This document shows positions 1 through 6,140 of a stretch of DNA of 8,453 nucleotides, in pieces. The position numbers and the translations under genes were made by a program. The notes below the pieces were generated by a model. The model ran no database searches and had not been told where the DNA came from. It saw only the letters and a program-made list of their open reading frames with translations. Positions within the stretch are counted from its first letter, which is position 1. The number at the start of each line of letters is the position of its first letter. Source of the DNA: an uncultured Hyphomicrobiales bacterium (GTDB lineage: Bacteria > Pseudomonadota > Alphaproteobacteria > Rhizobiales > Beijerinckiaceae); assembly GCA_903918155.1 (NCBI GenBank), contig CAIXDD010000039.1, positions 1-8,453 of the forward strand, given 5' to 3'.

Positions 1-465
1 CTGATCGCCTTCGAGTTGCGTCGCAGCCTCGATATTCTCCAGCCCCTGAACTTTCCTGACGAGCTCCACTTCGTCGCGATCGGCGTCGAGGCCGTGCTGC
101 TTGAGGAACAGCCAGTCGTTGAGGCTGGGATGGGTGCCGCGCACGCCGACCTTCTTGCCCCGGAGATCCGCCACGCCATGAATGCCGGAATCGGGACGCA
201 CAACGAGTTTCGTGCGCACGACATTCAGCGTCTGCCCGACATAAACCCAATTATCGCCCCGGGCGCGCTTGCCATAGGTGGAGACGTGATTGCCGCCGAC
301 GAATTCGATTTCGCCGGCGGCGACCAGAGCATGGGCTTCTTTTTTGGTGACCTGATAATCGTAGTTCACGTCCAGCCCATGGCGTTCCCAGGAGCCGGAC
401 TCGGAAACCACATGCAGCAGGTTCAAATGCGTTGCGGCGCGATAGGGGAAAGCGATCTTCTGCAA
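1..465 (-). CDS. NMT1/THI5-like (SsuA-type) periplasmic-binding-fold protein, C-terminus cut by window edge
   Basis: This is the last visible gene of the minus-strand operon; 155 residues are seen and the reading frame is open through base 1. The protein starts with IAFPYRAATHLNLLHV, then GSWERHGLDV, GEIEFVGGNHVSTYG and DLRGKKVGVRG. This pattern matches the NMT1/THI5-like substrate-binding fold (PF09084 type) of ABC importers for sulfonates, nitrate or pyrimidine precursors. No in-frame ATG is available. I chose TTG at 465 because an AAAAGGAA ribosome site (480-473) lies 7 bases upstream. A TTG at 483, which overlaps the stop codon of the bicupin gene as TTGA, would add six residues. Neither start gives a hydrophobic signal peptide, and the upstream frame is arginine-rich rather than hydrophobic. 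The protein may therefore be cytoplasmic: an enzyme with the binding-protein fold, or a binding protein whose export signal I cannot see. The substrate is unknown; the operon suggests an aromatic acid. Confidence 0.82.
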   Translation of the reverse strand, partial: MQKIAFPYRAATHLNLLHVVSESGSWERHGLDVNYDYQVTKKEAHALVAAGEIEFVGGNHVSTYGKRARGDNWVYVGQTLNVVRTKLVVRPDSGIHGVADLRGKKVGVRGTHPSLNDWLFLKQHGLDADRDEVELVRKVQGLENIEAATQLEGDQ

Positions 466-472
466 CTTGGCG

Positions 473-480
473 TTCCTTTT
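473..480 (-). promoter_or_regulatory. Ribosome binding site deciding the TTG start at 465
   Basis: On the minus strand the bases read AAAAGGAA, overlapping the last base of the bicupin stop codon (482-480) and ending 7 bases before the TTG at 465. The spacing is good for initiation at 465 but impossible for the alternative TTG at 483, which lies upstream of it. Translation of the NMT1-like gene is probably coupled to the preceding bicupin gene. Confidence 0.6.
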
Positions 481-1532
481 CAATCCGGGGCGCGGACCAT
501 GTCGTTTCCGTCTCCGCAGAATTCCTGCAGCAGGCCGAGCCGACGATAGACCTCCCGATCCGACATCTGGAAAATGCGCGCGCCGCCGGCTTTGGCCTTA
601 TGGCGCGCATCGACGTTTGCAGGGGTGACGAACACGTCGCGCTTGCGCCATTCGAACGCGCGCGCCCCGCAATCGGTTTGGCCCTCCCCGTCCAACACGA
701 CATTGATCGTGGTGGCGTTGGTGCGGAAGGGCGACGTCGCGCCGCCGGCGGGAATGCGAATCGCCGAAAGGTCCATCAGCGCAATGGCGTTCGCGCCCCC
801 TGCGGGATCAACATAACGCACGCGCGCGTAACCCTGCGGCGAGAGGGGCGCCGCGTCCAAGGCGGCGACGAGTCGTTCATAGGGGTAACGAAACAGGCGA
901 CCGCCTTCGTGGTCGGGCCTGAAGGCCGCATCGATGCGCGCCACGTCTTGCGGCGCGCCGAAGTCCGGACCCGGACCGGCCTCGAACAGGGCCGTGCCCA
1001 GAAATCGGTGCATGGGCCCGTTCAATCCATCCAGCCACACGATGGGCTGCGCGCCCGCGTGCAGATGTTCGTGCCAAGCGCCGCCGGGCGTGAGGATCAA
1101 ATCGCCGGGCTCCATCTTGCAGTCTTCGCCATCCACGCGCGTGACGGCGCCGGAGCCCTGCAGGACGAGGCGAATCGCGTCGATCGTATGCCGATGCGCG
1201 CGGGCGGATTCGCCGGGCAGGAGAACTTGCAGGCCCGCGTTGAGCATGCGCGACGTTTGTGCGCGGCCGGGCGAACTGAGCGCGGGATCGGCGAACAGCA
1301 GAACGCGACGCTCCACATTCTGCGGCGAGACGAGCCTGATCGCGCGTTCCACATGCGGCTCCACATCGCGCCAGCGCCACGCCAGCAATGGGGCCTCCCG
1401 GGATTCGGCCTTGTGCGAAACCGCGCTCTCCCAGAGCGGCGCAAGGCCTGCGGCGGCCCAGTCGGACTGCGCCTGCGCATAGTCGACATCTGCGCCGGTC
1501 ATCGCCGCGCCCCCCGCCTCATCCGTGCTCAT
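480..1532 (-). CDS. Bicupin aromatic-ring dioxygenase, gentisate 1,2-dioxygenase-like (metal site in N-terminal cupin)
   Basis: This 350-residue protein has the usual length of the gentisate/salicylate 1,2-dioxygenase family, which opens an aromatic ring with Fe(II) and O2. The N-terminal cupin (about residues 100-165) has motif 1 as AHRHTIDAIRLVLQGSG and motif 2 as GDLILTPGGAWHEH. His113, His115 and His154 are the likely iron ligands. The usual motif-1 glutamate is alanine (Ala119), as in gentisate dioxygenases (three-His sites). The C-terminal cupin (about 255-320) has lost its ligands: FRT stands where HxH is expected, and VDARH where WHxH is expected. The start codon at 1532 has a GGGAAG site about 7 bases upstream, inside the end of the TctC gene; the gap between the two genes is 3 bases, so translation is probably coupled. 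The substrate could be gentisate, salicylate, a nitro- or chlorosalicylate, or a related hydroxybenzoate. The family is clear, but the substrate is not readable from sequence. Confidence 0.88.
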   Translation of the reverse strand: MSTDEAGGAAMTGADVDYAQAQSDWAAAGLAPLWESAVSHKAESREAPLLAWRWRDVEPHVERAIRLVSPQNVERRVLLFADPALSSPGRAQTSRMLNAGLQVLLPGESARAHRHTIDAIRLVLQGSGAVTRVDGEDCKMEPGDLILTPGGAWHEHLHAGAQPIVWLDGLNGPMHRFLGTALFEAGPGPDFGAPQDVARIDAAFRPDHEGGRLFRYPYERLVAALDAAPLSPQGYARVRYVDPAGGANAIALMDLSAIRIPAGGATSPFRTNATTINVVLDGEGQTDCGARAFEWRKRDVFVTPANVDARHKAKAGGARIFQMSDREVYRRLGLLQEFCGDGNDMVRAPD

Positions 1533-1535
1533 GGC

Positions 1536-2600
1536 TTACTTCCCACCGGGATCGAGCCCCTGCTTGCGCAGCATCTTATTGATGTAGTCCGTGGCCTCCA
1601 GAGGCGTATCGCTCAGGGAGGTCAGAAGCATCTTGACGTCTTCATGCGACATCGGCTCGAAATCCTCGCTCAAGGTCTTGCCCTTCTCCGCAAAGCGGGG
1701 ATCTTTGGTCGCAGCCTTGAAAGCCTCGCGATAGACCTCCACCACTGGTTTCGGCGTCTTGGCGGGAAGGGCGAGCCATTTGTCGATGGCGGTGAGGCTG
1801 CTCCAATAAGCGAAACCTTTGGCCGCGACCTCGTCCCGGATCTTGCCCTTCATTTGCTCATGAAAGAGCGGCGCGCCTCCAAAATCCTCGCGCGCCACGA
1901 AGGCGCCGTTTTCAAGCGCGCCGGATTGGCTGAGCACCTTGAACTTGCCGTCCGAGAGAAATTTCGCGATCTGGAACATATTGCCCGTCGAAGTCATGTC
2001 GATCTCGCCGCGCGAGAGCGCGAGCATGAGGTCGTTCGTGCCGGGATAGCCGACGACCCACTTCGCGTTCCATCCTAGGAATTCAATGCCCCACGCAGTC
2101 GACAACATGCCCGAACGCGGCACGCCGACGAGCGATCCCATCACAACGGGCGCGGCTTTGGGGTCGCGCAGGCGTGCGAGCGCGTCCGTATTGATCATGA
2201 GCACCGTTCCGCCGCGACCCGCGCCGCCGATGATTTCGAAATCGGACGGATTGTAGAAGGCCTGCGGGGTGCGATAGTGAACGGGATCGGCCTGCGAGCT
2301 GGAGCCCATCGTCAGCGTGAAGCCGTCGGCCTCGACCTGCCGCACGAAGAAGTTGAGCGCCGTCATGCCGTTCGCGCCGGGCATGTTGCGGATGACGAGG
2401 CTCGGCTTGCCCGGCAGGTGATCGGCGAGAAAGGCTCCGATCGCGCGCCCTGTCGTGTCGGTGCCCCCGCCGGGCGTGGAGGGAATGATCATCGTGATGC
2501 TTTTGCCGGCGAAGCTGGGCGTCGCCGCGCGAGCGTCTTGCGGCGCGGCGACGAGCGCTCCGACGGATGCGATCAGAACGGCGCCGATGGTCCTTTTCAT
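1536..2600 (-). CDS. TctC/Bug-family extracytoplasmic solute-binding protein (first of four)
   Basis: This 354-residue protein belongs to the tripartite tricarboxylate transporter receptor family (PF03401 type), which captures carboxylates in the periplasm. A Sec signal peptide is seen: MKRTIGAVLIASVGALVAA with cleavage expected after DARA (about residue 25). The family opening follows: AGKSITMIIPSTPGGGTD (residues 31-48), then HLPGKPSLVIRNMPGANG. It ends with a tail containing SHEDVKMLL and KMLRKQGLDPGGK that recurs in the partial TctC gene at the right edge. The frame is open 53 codons further upstream, but that extension is arginine-rich and would bury the signal peptide. The ATG at 2600 has a strong AGGGAGGA site 4 bases away, which settles the start. 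It sits between the Rieske oxygenase (104-base gap) and the bicupin (3-base gap), suggesting it binds the substrate of these enzymes. No TctA or TctB membrane subunit is present. Confidence 0.93.
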   Translation of the reverse strand: MKRTIGAVLIASVGALVAAPQDARAATPSFAGKSITMIIPSTPGGGTDTTGRAIGAFLADHLPGKPSLVIRNMPGANGMTALNFFVRQVEADGFTLTMGSSSQADPVHYRTPQAFYNPSDFEIIGGAGRGGTVLMINTDALARLRDPKAAPVVMGSLVGVPRSGMLSTAWGIEFLGWNAKWVVGYPGTNDLMLALSRGEIDMTSTGNMFQIAKFLSDGKFKVLSQSGALENGAFVAREDFGGAPLFHEQMKGKIRDEVAAKGFAYWSSLTAIDKWLALPAKTPKPVVEVYREAFKAATKDPRFAEKGKTLSEDFEPMSHEDVKMLLTSLSDTPLEATDYINKMLRKQGLDPGGK

Positions 2601-2704
2601 GCGCTCCTCCCTATGATCCGTCTGCACGCCGCCTGCAGCCCCAGCAAAGTCCCGCCGTCTTCGCGGCTTGCCATAACCGCCGTCCCTGCGCGCGCGGCGC
2701 CTTT

Positions 2705-3874
2705 TCATTCCGCGGCGCGCGGCGCGGGCAGATCGACGGCTTCCGCCAGCCGACGCCATTCCTTCAACGGCGCGCCGCTTTTCAACGATTCCATCTCACG
2801 CCAGAAAATCCGGCGCAACAGAACGATTCCTGCGTCCGATTTCCCCAATCGCTCAAGCGTGCGATCGGCGATTTCTCCCTGCCCCATGATGGCGACGTAA
2901 TCCTGCGCAGGGGTGAGCTGCAGCGAAGGATCCTCCGGCCATTCGCCGCGATGGAAGAGCGCGTCGTGATGTTCGGCGGGATTATAGTCGCCATAGGTCT
3001 TGAAATGCGCCAGCGTGTCGCGATCGCTCTCCGGCCCTTCCGAGGGACTGGCGTAGACGCCGATCTTCATCGTATGCGTGTCGTCGACCGGCACGTTCCA
3101 GACCCCGCGATGGACCCAGGCGGAGTCTTTCGTGCGGCCGGGCGTGACGATGTGGTTATTGTTAGGGAACGACCAGTCGCTGACGCGCACATTCGTCTTC
3201 GAGCGGGTCGCGATCTGGCGAACGCCGGCTTCGGTCTCGAGATATTCCAGCTCCGGCACGCTCGCCGTGACGGCCTCGCCGAAGGGCCCGACCTTGCCCG
3301 CCAGATGAACGAAACTCACATGCACGGCGTCCAGCGAGTTCTCCACCATCTGAAACCAATTGCAGGGCCAGACCTGCTTTCGCGCGAGCACCATCAGACC
3401 GGGTCGCTCGAAAGCCGCCTTGCGCGGCAGGTCGAATTCCGGCGCTTCGCCCGCGCCCATGTAAGCGAAAATGAGGCCGCAATATTCGCGCAGCGCATAG
3501 CCCGGAATGCGCGTGCGGGCGGCGACGGCGGCGCCTTCCGCCGGCGCCTCGTCGCATTGGCCGTCCCCGTCGAACCGCCAGCCATGATAGATGCAGCGTA
3601 ACTTCTCGCCCTGAACCCATCCGGTGTGCAGCAGCGTGCGCCGATGCGCGCAATGGCCGCCCACGAGATAAGCGCGCCCGCTGTCGCCGCGATAGAGCGT
3701 CAGATCTTCGCCCATCACGCGAATGGGCTTGGCCTCGCCCTTGCCGACCGTCTCCACCGTCGCGATCGGATGCCAGAAGCGGCGCAGCAATTCGCCCATA
3801 GGCGTGCCCGGGCCGCATTGCGTCAATCGCCGCATGCGCTCGGCCAGCGACGATTCGTGAGGGTTCATGTCCAT
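2705..3874 (-). CDS. Rieske non-heme iron oxygenase, alpha (oxygenase) subunit, phthalate 4,5-dioxygenase-like
   Basis: This 389-residue protein is a complete single-component oxygenase subunit of the phthalate-dioxygenase/dicamba-monooxygenase class. It would hydroxylate or O-demethylate an aromatic acid in the cytoplasm using electrons from a separate reductase. The Rieske [2Fe-2S] domain has Cys75-x-His77 (GGHCAHRR) and Cys94-x2-His97 (LRCIYHGW). The catalytic domain has NWFQMVENSLDAVHVSFVH, giving Asp182 as the likely electron-bridging residue and His185 and His190 as iron ligands. Asp325 (TPAQDYVAIM) is a plausible third ligand. The ending GEIADRTLERLGKSDAGI fits this class. A GGGAGG site lies upstream of the ATG at 3874; a second ATG at 3868 is possible. 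It is the first gene of the minus-strand operon, divergent from the LysR gene. No reductase or ferredoxin gene is in the window. The substrate is unknown; family and active site are secure. Confidence 0.95.
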   Translation of the reverse strand: MDMNPHESSLAERMRRLTQCGPGTPMGELLRRFWHPIATVETVGKGEAKPIRVMGEDLTLYRGDSGRAYLVGGHCAHRRTLLHTGWVQGEKLRCIYHGWRFDGDGQCDEAPAEGAAVAARTRIPGYALREYCGLIFAYMGAGEAPEFDLPRKAAFERPGLMVLARKQVWPCNWFQMVENSLDAVHVSFVHLAGKVGPFGEAVTASVPELEYLETEAGVRQIATRSKTNVRVSDWSFPNNNHIVTPGRTKDSAWVHRGVWNVPVDDTHTMKIGVYASPSEGPESDRDTLAHFKTYGDYNPAEHHDALFHRGEWPEDPSLQLTPAQDYVAIMGQGEIADRTLERLGKSDAGIVLLRRIFWREMESLKSGAPLKEWRRLAEAVDLPAPRAAE

Positions 3875-3932
3875 GGCGCGCGCCGCCTCCCGCCTTCGCA
3901 GCCCGATCGTCCGTCAACTTGCCACCGGGGGG

Positions 3933-3956
3933 GATTTGCTGTCCAATTCCCAAATC
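3933..3956. promoter_or_regulatory. Candidate LysR-type operator, GATTTG-N12-CAAATC
   Basis: This is a perfect 6-base inverted repeat in a 24-base footprint, the size and placement expected for the recognition site of a divergently encoded LysR-type regulator. Its spacer, read on the minus strand, is part of a block (3954-3941) that recurs upstream of the second bicupin gene. T-N11-A pairs typical of this regulator class are present, though not exactly centred on the dyad. The dyad and the shared block are seen directly; operator function is inferred. Confidence 0.5.
3941..3954 (-). promoter_or_regulatory. Shared block TTTGGGAATTGGAC upstream of the Rieske operon (copy 1)
   Basis: Read on the minus strand toward the Rieske gene, this block matches the block at 4945-4958 in 13 of 14 positions, including 10 identical consecutive bases (GGAATTGGAC). 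It ends 66 bases before the Rieske ATG. It could be one half of the LysR operator, or a shared promoter element with TTGGAC as the -35 box. Confidence 0.5.
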
Positions 3957-3984
3957 GGCCGATGGCATGCCTTGGAGGAATGGG

Positions 3985-4908
3985 ATGAACCTGCGCCAGC
4001 TCGAGGCGTTTCGCGCCGTCATGCGCTCGGGCTCGGTGACGGAGGCCGGCAAGCTTCTGCGCCTCACCCAACCCACGATCAGCAAGCTCATCGCTCAGCT
4101 CGAACGCTCCACCGGACTCAAGCTCTTCATGCGCACGAAGGGGCGGCTCCTGGCGCGCCCCGAAGCGGAAACGCTGCTGCGCCAGGCGGACCGCGTGTTT
4201 CAAGCCGTGGAGGAATTGGGGCGCAACACGAAGCGATTGGCCAATGGGCATGGCGGACATGTGCGGATCGTCGCGATTCCGCCTCTCGCGCTTCGCTTTC
4301 TCCCCGATGCGGCGGCGTCTTTTCTCGAACGGCATGCGGACATGCGCGTCACGCTGAACGTGCGCGGATCCTCCTATGTGCCCGACTGGATCGCCACGCA
4401 GCAAGCCGACATCGGCTTCACCTCTTCCGCCGCGCCCATGGCCGGGATGGCGGCGGAGCCTTTCATGACCGGCGCCGCCGTCTGCATTCTTCCCCAGAAC
4501 CATCGCCTGGCCGGCGTGCGGACCCTGCGCGCGAAAGATCTCGAGCGAGAGAACATCGTCTCGCTGGGACGTGAGACCGCCTTCTCCCATTTGCTTGACC
4601 TTGTGTTCGCGCAAGCCGGCGTCAGCCGTAACGTGGTCGCGGAAACGGGCTATTCGAGCATCGCGGGCCGGATGGTCGCCAAAGGCCGCGGCGTCGCCAT
4701 CATCGATCCCGTTTCGGCGCTCGACCAGTTCGAGGCGGGCGGCGTCGCGCTGCGCGCTTTCGAGCCCGAAGTGCGGTTCGAAACGAAACTGCTCCATCCG
4801 ACGCAGGGCGGCCTCTCCGTTCCCGCGCAGGCGTTCCTGCGCCATCTGGAGGGCGTCCGCAAAGACTACGAGAAGCGCCTCAAGACAGCCCTGCGCGCGG
4901 GCCTCTGA
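3985..4908 (+). CDS. LysR-type transcriptional regulator
   Basis: This 307-residue protein has the normal length for a LysR-type regulator. The N-terminal winged helix-turn-helix is MNLRQLEAFRAVMRSGSVTE followed by AGKLLRLTQPTISKLIAQLE (residues 1-40), then GLKLFMRTKGRLLARPEAE, the canonical wing. A linker helix follows (about 60-90) and a periplasmic-binding-like effector domain (about 92-300). The domain includes HVRIVAIPPLALRFLP, ADIGFTSS and NHRLAGVRTLRAKDL. The HTH wording SVTEAGKLL resembles the opine/NocR branch, but this is only an impression. The ATG at 3985 has GGAGGA (3974-3979) 5 bases upstream; an in-frame ATG at 3967 lies before that site and is rejected. It is divergent from the Rieske operon and followed by bicupin and TctC genes on its own strand. 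This suggests it controls both arms, probably as an activator responding to an aromatic acid or pathway intermediate. Confidence 0.96.
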   Translation: MNLRQLEAFRAVMRSGSVTEAGKLLRLTQPTISKLIAQLERSTGLKLFMRTKGRLLARPEAETLLRQADRVFQAVEELGRNTKRLANGHGGHVRIVAIPPLALRFLPDAAASFLERHADMRVTLNVRGSSYVPDWIATQQADIGFTSSAAPMAGMAAEPFMTGAAVCILPQNHRLAGVRTLRAKDLERENIVSLGRETAFSHLLDLVFAQAGVSRNVVAETGYSSIAGRMVAKGRGVAIIDPVSALDQFEAGGVALRAFEPEVRFETKLLHPTQGGLSVPAQAFLRHLEGVRKDYEKRLKTALRAGL

Positions 4909-4944
4909 CCCGCGCTCATTCCGTTCATGAATGGCGAGGCGCAT

Positions 4945-4958
4945 TTTTGGAATTGGAC
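4945..4958 (+). promoter_or_regulatory. Shared block TTTTGGAATTGGAC upstream of the second bicupin (copy 2)
   Basis: This block matches the minus-strand block at 3954-3941 in 13 of 14 positions. It points toward the downstream gene in the same sense as copy 1 and ends 58 bases before the ATG. Unlike copy 1 it is not flanked by matching inverted arms. If functional, it would place the plus-strand arm under the same regulator as the Rieske operon. Confidence 0.5.
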
Positions 4959-4979
4959 GCTACGCCGCGGGAATGGCAC

Positions 4980-4989
4980 TTTCGCGAAA
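4980..4989. repeat. 10-base perfect palindrome TTTCGCGAAA
   Basis: The palindrome lies 27 bases before the bicupin ATG, downstream of the shared block. A further GCGAAA at 4995-5000 repeats its right half. It could be a second regulator site near the transcription start, or chance in GC-rich DNA. Confidence 0.35.
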
Positions 4990-5016
4990 CGGGAGCGAAA
5001 GCAGAGAGACATCACA

Positions 5017-6132
5017 ATGGCGAAACGGGATGCAATCGTCTCGGAAGACCTAGCGCAGAAATTCGCCACGGAAAAAGACACGCCCTATCTGCGCTGGGTT
5101 CGCGCGGAAGGGCTCGACGTCATCAGCGGGCATTACGTGCCCAATCTGCGTCATGTCGAGCTGAAGCCCTGGGCGCGGCGCGGCGGGCGCGGCGTGTTCA
5201 TCAATCATGACGCCTCCCGCACGACGAACGATTGCTACGTGTGCGAAATTCCGCCCGCAGGCAAGCTCGCGCCGCAGCGCCAGATCTATGAGGAAATGAT
5301 CTATGTGCTGGAGGGACGCGGCTCCACCACGATCTGGAACAGCAAGGGCGCCCGCACGACCTTCGAATGGAAGGCCGGCGCCATTTTCGGCATTCCGCTG
5401 AACACATGGCATCAGCATTTCAACGGATCAGGCCAGGCGCCCGCGCGTTTCGTCGCCGTGACGAATGCGCCTCCCGTCATCAATCTCTATGAAGACCTCG
5501 ATTTCATCTTCAACTGCGATTACGAGTTCGCCAATCGCTTCAACGGAGAGCCCGATTACTACACGTCAGCGGGGAAAATGAACGGCCTGCGCCTCGAGAC
5601 GAATTTCATTCCCGACACGGTGAATGTCTCGGTCGCCTCCACCGCAGAACGCGGCGCGGGCAGCAGCATGGTGCGTTTCAATCTCGCGAAAAGCTCCATC
5701 GGCGGGCATATCTCGCAATTCCCGATCGGCACCTATAAAAAAGCGCACGCCCATGGGCCGGGCGCCCATGTGATCATTCTGAGCGGCGAAGGCTATTCCC
5801 TGATGTGGCCGGACGGCGAAGAGCCGCGGCGCTACGAATGGGAGATCGGCACGCTGATCGTGCCCCCCAACGGATGGTTTCACCAGCATTTCAATTCAGG
5901 CGTCACGCCGGCGCGCTATCTCGCGTTCAAACATGGATCGCAGCGCAACGCGCAAGGCGTGATGATGTGCTGGATCAGTCGCCGGCTCGGCGGCGACCAG
6001 CTCGATTACGCCGACGAATCGCCCTTCATCCGCGAGCAATACGAGACCGCGCTCGCCCGCCATGGGCTGACCTCGCGCATGGAGCCCGTTTACGCCAAGG
6101 AATTGGAGACGATTCCGCCTCTGCCCGCCTGA
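5017..6132 (+). CDS. Bicupin protein with metal site in the C-terminal cupin (distant gentisate-dioxygenase-like family)
   Basis: This 371-residue protein has two cupin halves. The C-terminal half (about 232-308) fits the classical cupin motifs exactly: G238-x5-H244-x-H246-x4-His251, then G278-x5-P284-x-G286-x2-H289-x3-N293. His251 takes the place of the usual glutamate, so an all-histidine Fe(II) or Mn(II) site is likely. The N-terminal half (about 78-150) keeps Glu93, His132 and Asn136 but has Gln87 and Gln89 where HxH is expected, so it probably lacks a normal site. No signal peptide is seen, so a cytoplasmic enzyme is expected: a dioxygenase, isomerase or decarboxylase on an aromatic acid derivative. 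The ATG at 5017 gives a normal N-terminus; the frame is open 30 codons upstream but crosses the control region. A TctC gene follows after 49 bases. The fold is secure, the reaction is unknown. Confidence 0.88.
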   Translation: MAKRDAIVSEDLAQKFATEKDTPYLRWVRAEGLDVISGHYVPNLRHVELKPWARRGGRGVFINHDASRTTNDCYVCEIPPAGKLAPQRQIYEEMIYVLEGRGSTTIWNSKGARTTFEWKAGAIFGIPLNTWHQHFNGSGQAPARFVAVTNAPPVINLYEDLDFIFNCDYEFANRFNGEPDYYTSAGKMNGLRLETNFIPDTVNVSVASTAERGAGSSMVRFNLAKSSIGGHISQFPIGTYKKAHAHGPGAHVIILSGEGYSLMWPDGEEPRRYEWEIGTLIVPPNGWFHQHFNSGVTPARYLAFKHGSQRNAQGVMMCWISRRLGGDQLDYADESPFIREQYETALARHGLTSRMEPVYAKELETIPPLPA

Positions 6133-6140
6133 AACGCCGA

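Larger units (their letters stand above)
3875..3984. promoter_or_regulatory. Divergent control region between the Rieske gene and the LysR gene
   Basis: These 110 bases separate two divergent start codons, the usual place for a LysR-type regulator to act on itself and on its target. Dyads are stacked here: GATTTG (3933-3938) and CAAATC (3951-3956) form a perfect inverted repeat with a 12-base spacer. ATCGGCCGAT (3954-3963) is a 10-base palindrome, and GGCATGCC (3964-3971) an 8-base palindrome. A run of seven G lies at 3927-3933. I see no convincing sigma-70 -10 box on either strand; a TTGGAC (minus strand, 3946-3941) could be a -35 element for the Rieske operon. Confidence 0.65.
4909..5016 (+). 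promoter_or_regulatory. Intergenic control region upstream of the second bicupin gene
   Basis: These 108 bases between the LysR stop codon and the bicupin ATG are rich in short symmetry: TTCATGAA (4924-4931) nested in CATTC...GAATG (4917-4933), the shared block TTTTGGAATTGGAC (4945-4958), and a perfect 10-base palindrome TTTCGCGAAA (4980-4989). A separate promoter for the bicupin and TctC genes is therefore likely, in addition to any read-through from the LysR gene. No clear -10 hexamer is seen. The ribosome site is weak (AGAGAG at 5003-5008). Confidence 0.5.

Noticed and set aside
432..2078. A 548-codon open frame on the plus strand
   Set aside because: It is antisense to the bicupin and TctC genes, is arginine/histidine/alanine-rich with no recognisable domain, and crosses two well-supported genes. 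Long antisense frames are expected at this GC content.
2622..2638. CTGCA-N7-TGCAG hairpin in the Rieske-TctC gap
   Set aside because: A 5-base stem with no T-tract in GC-rich DNA; too weak to call an attenuator or terminator. The rest of this 104-base gap shows only the TctC ribosome site.
2601..2759. N-terminal extension of the first TctC protein by 53 codons
   Set aside because: It is arginine-rich, overlaps the end of the Rieske gene, and would place the signal peptide internally; the strong ribosome site supports the start at 2600.
2567..3601. A 344-codon plus-strand open frame opposite the Rieske gene
   Set aside because: It is a shadow of the Rieske frame; the catalytic motifs are all on the minus strand.
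3927..3933. Run of seven G in the divergent promoter
   Set aside because: Possibly slippage-prone, but a single homopolymer outside any gene is not evidence of phase variation.
3865..4944. A 359-codon open frame on the minus strand opposite the LysR gene
   Set aside because: The LysR gene on the other strand has full domain support and a good ribosome site; the antisense product is low-complexity (Arg, Glu, Gly, His) with no motif.
4953..4981. Sigma-70 promoter with TTGGAC as -35 and GCACTT 17 bases later
   Set aside because: The putative -10 is a poor match; the same holds for the copy upstream of the Rieske gene. Kept only as an alternative reading of the shared block.
4927..5016. N-terminal extension of the second bicupin by 30 codons
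   Set aside because: The extension would consume the shared block and palindromes, has no better ribosome site, and reads as non-family residues.
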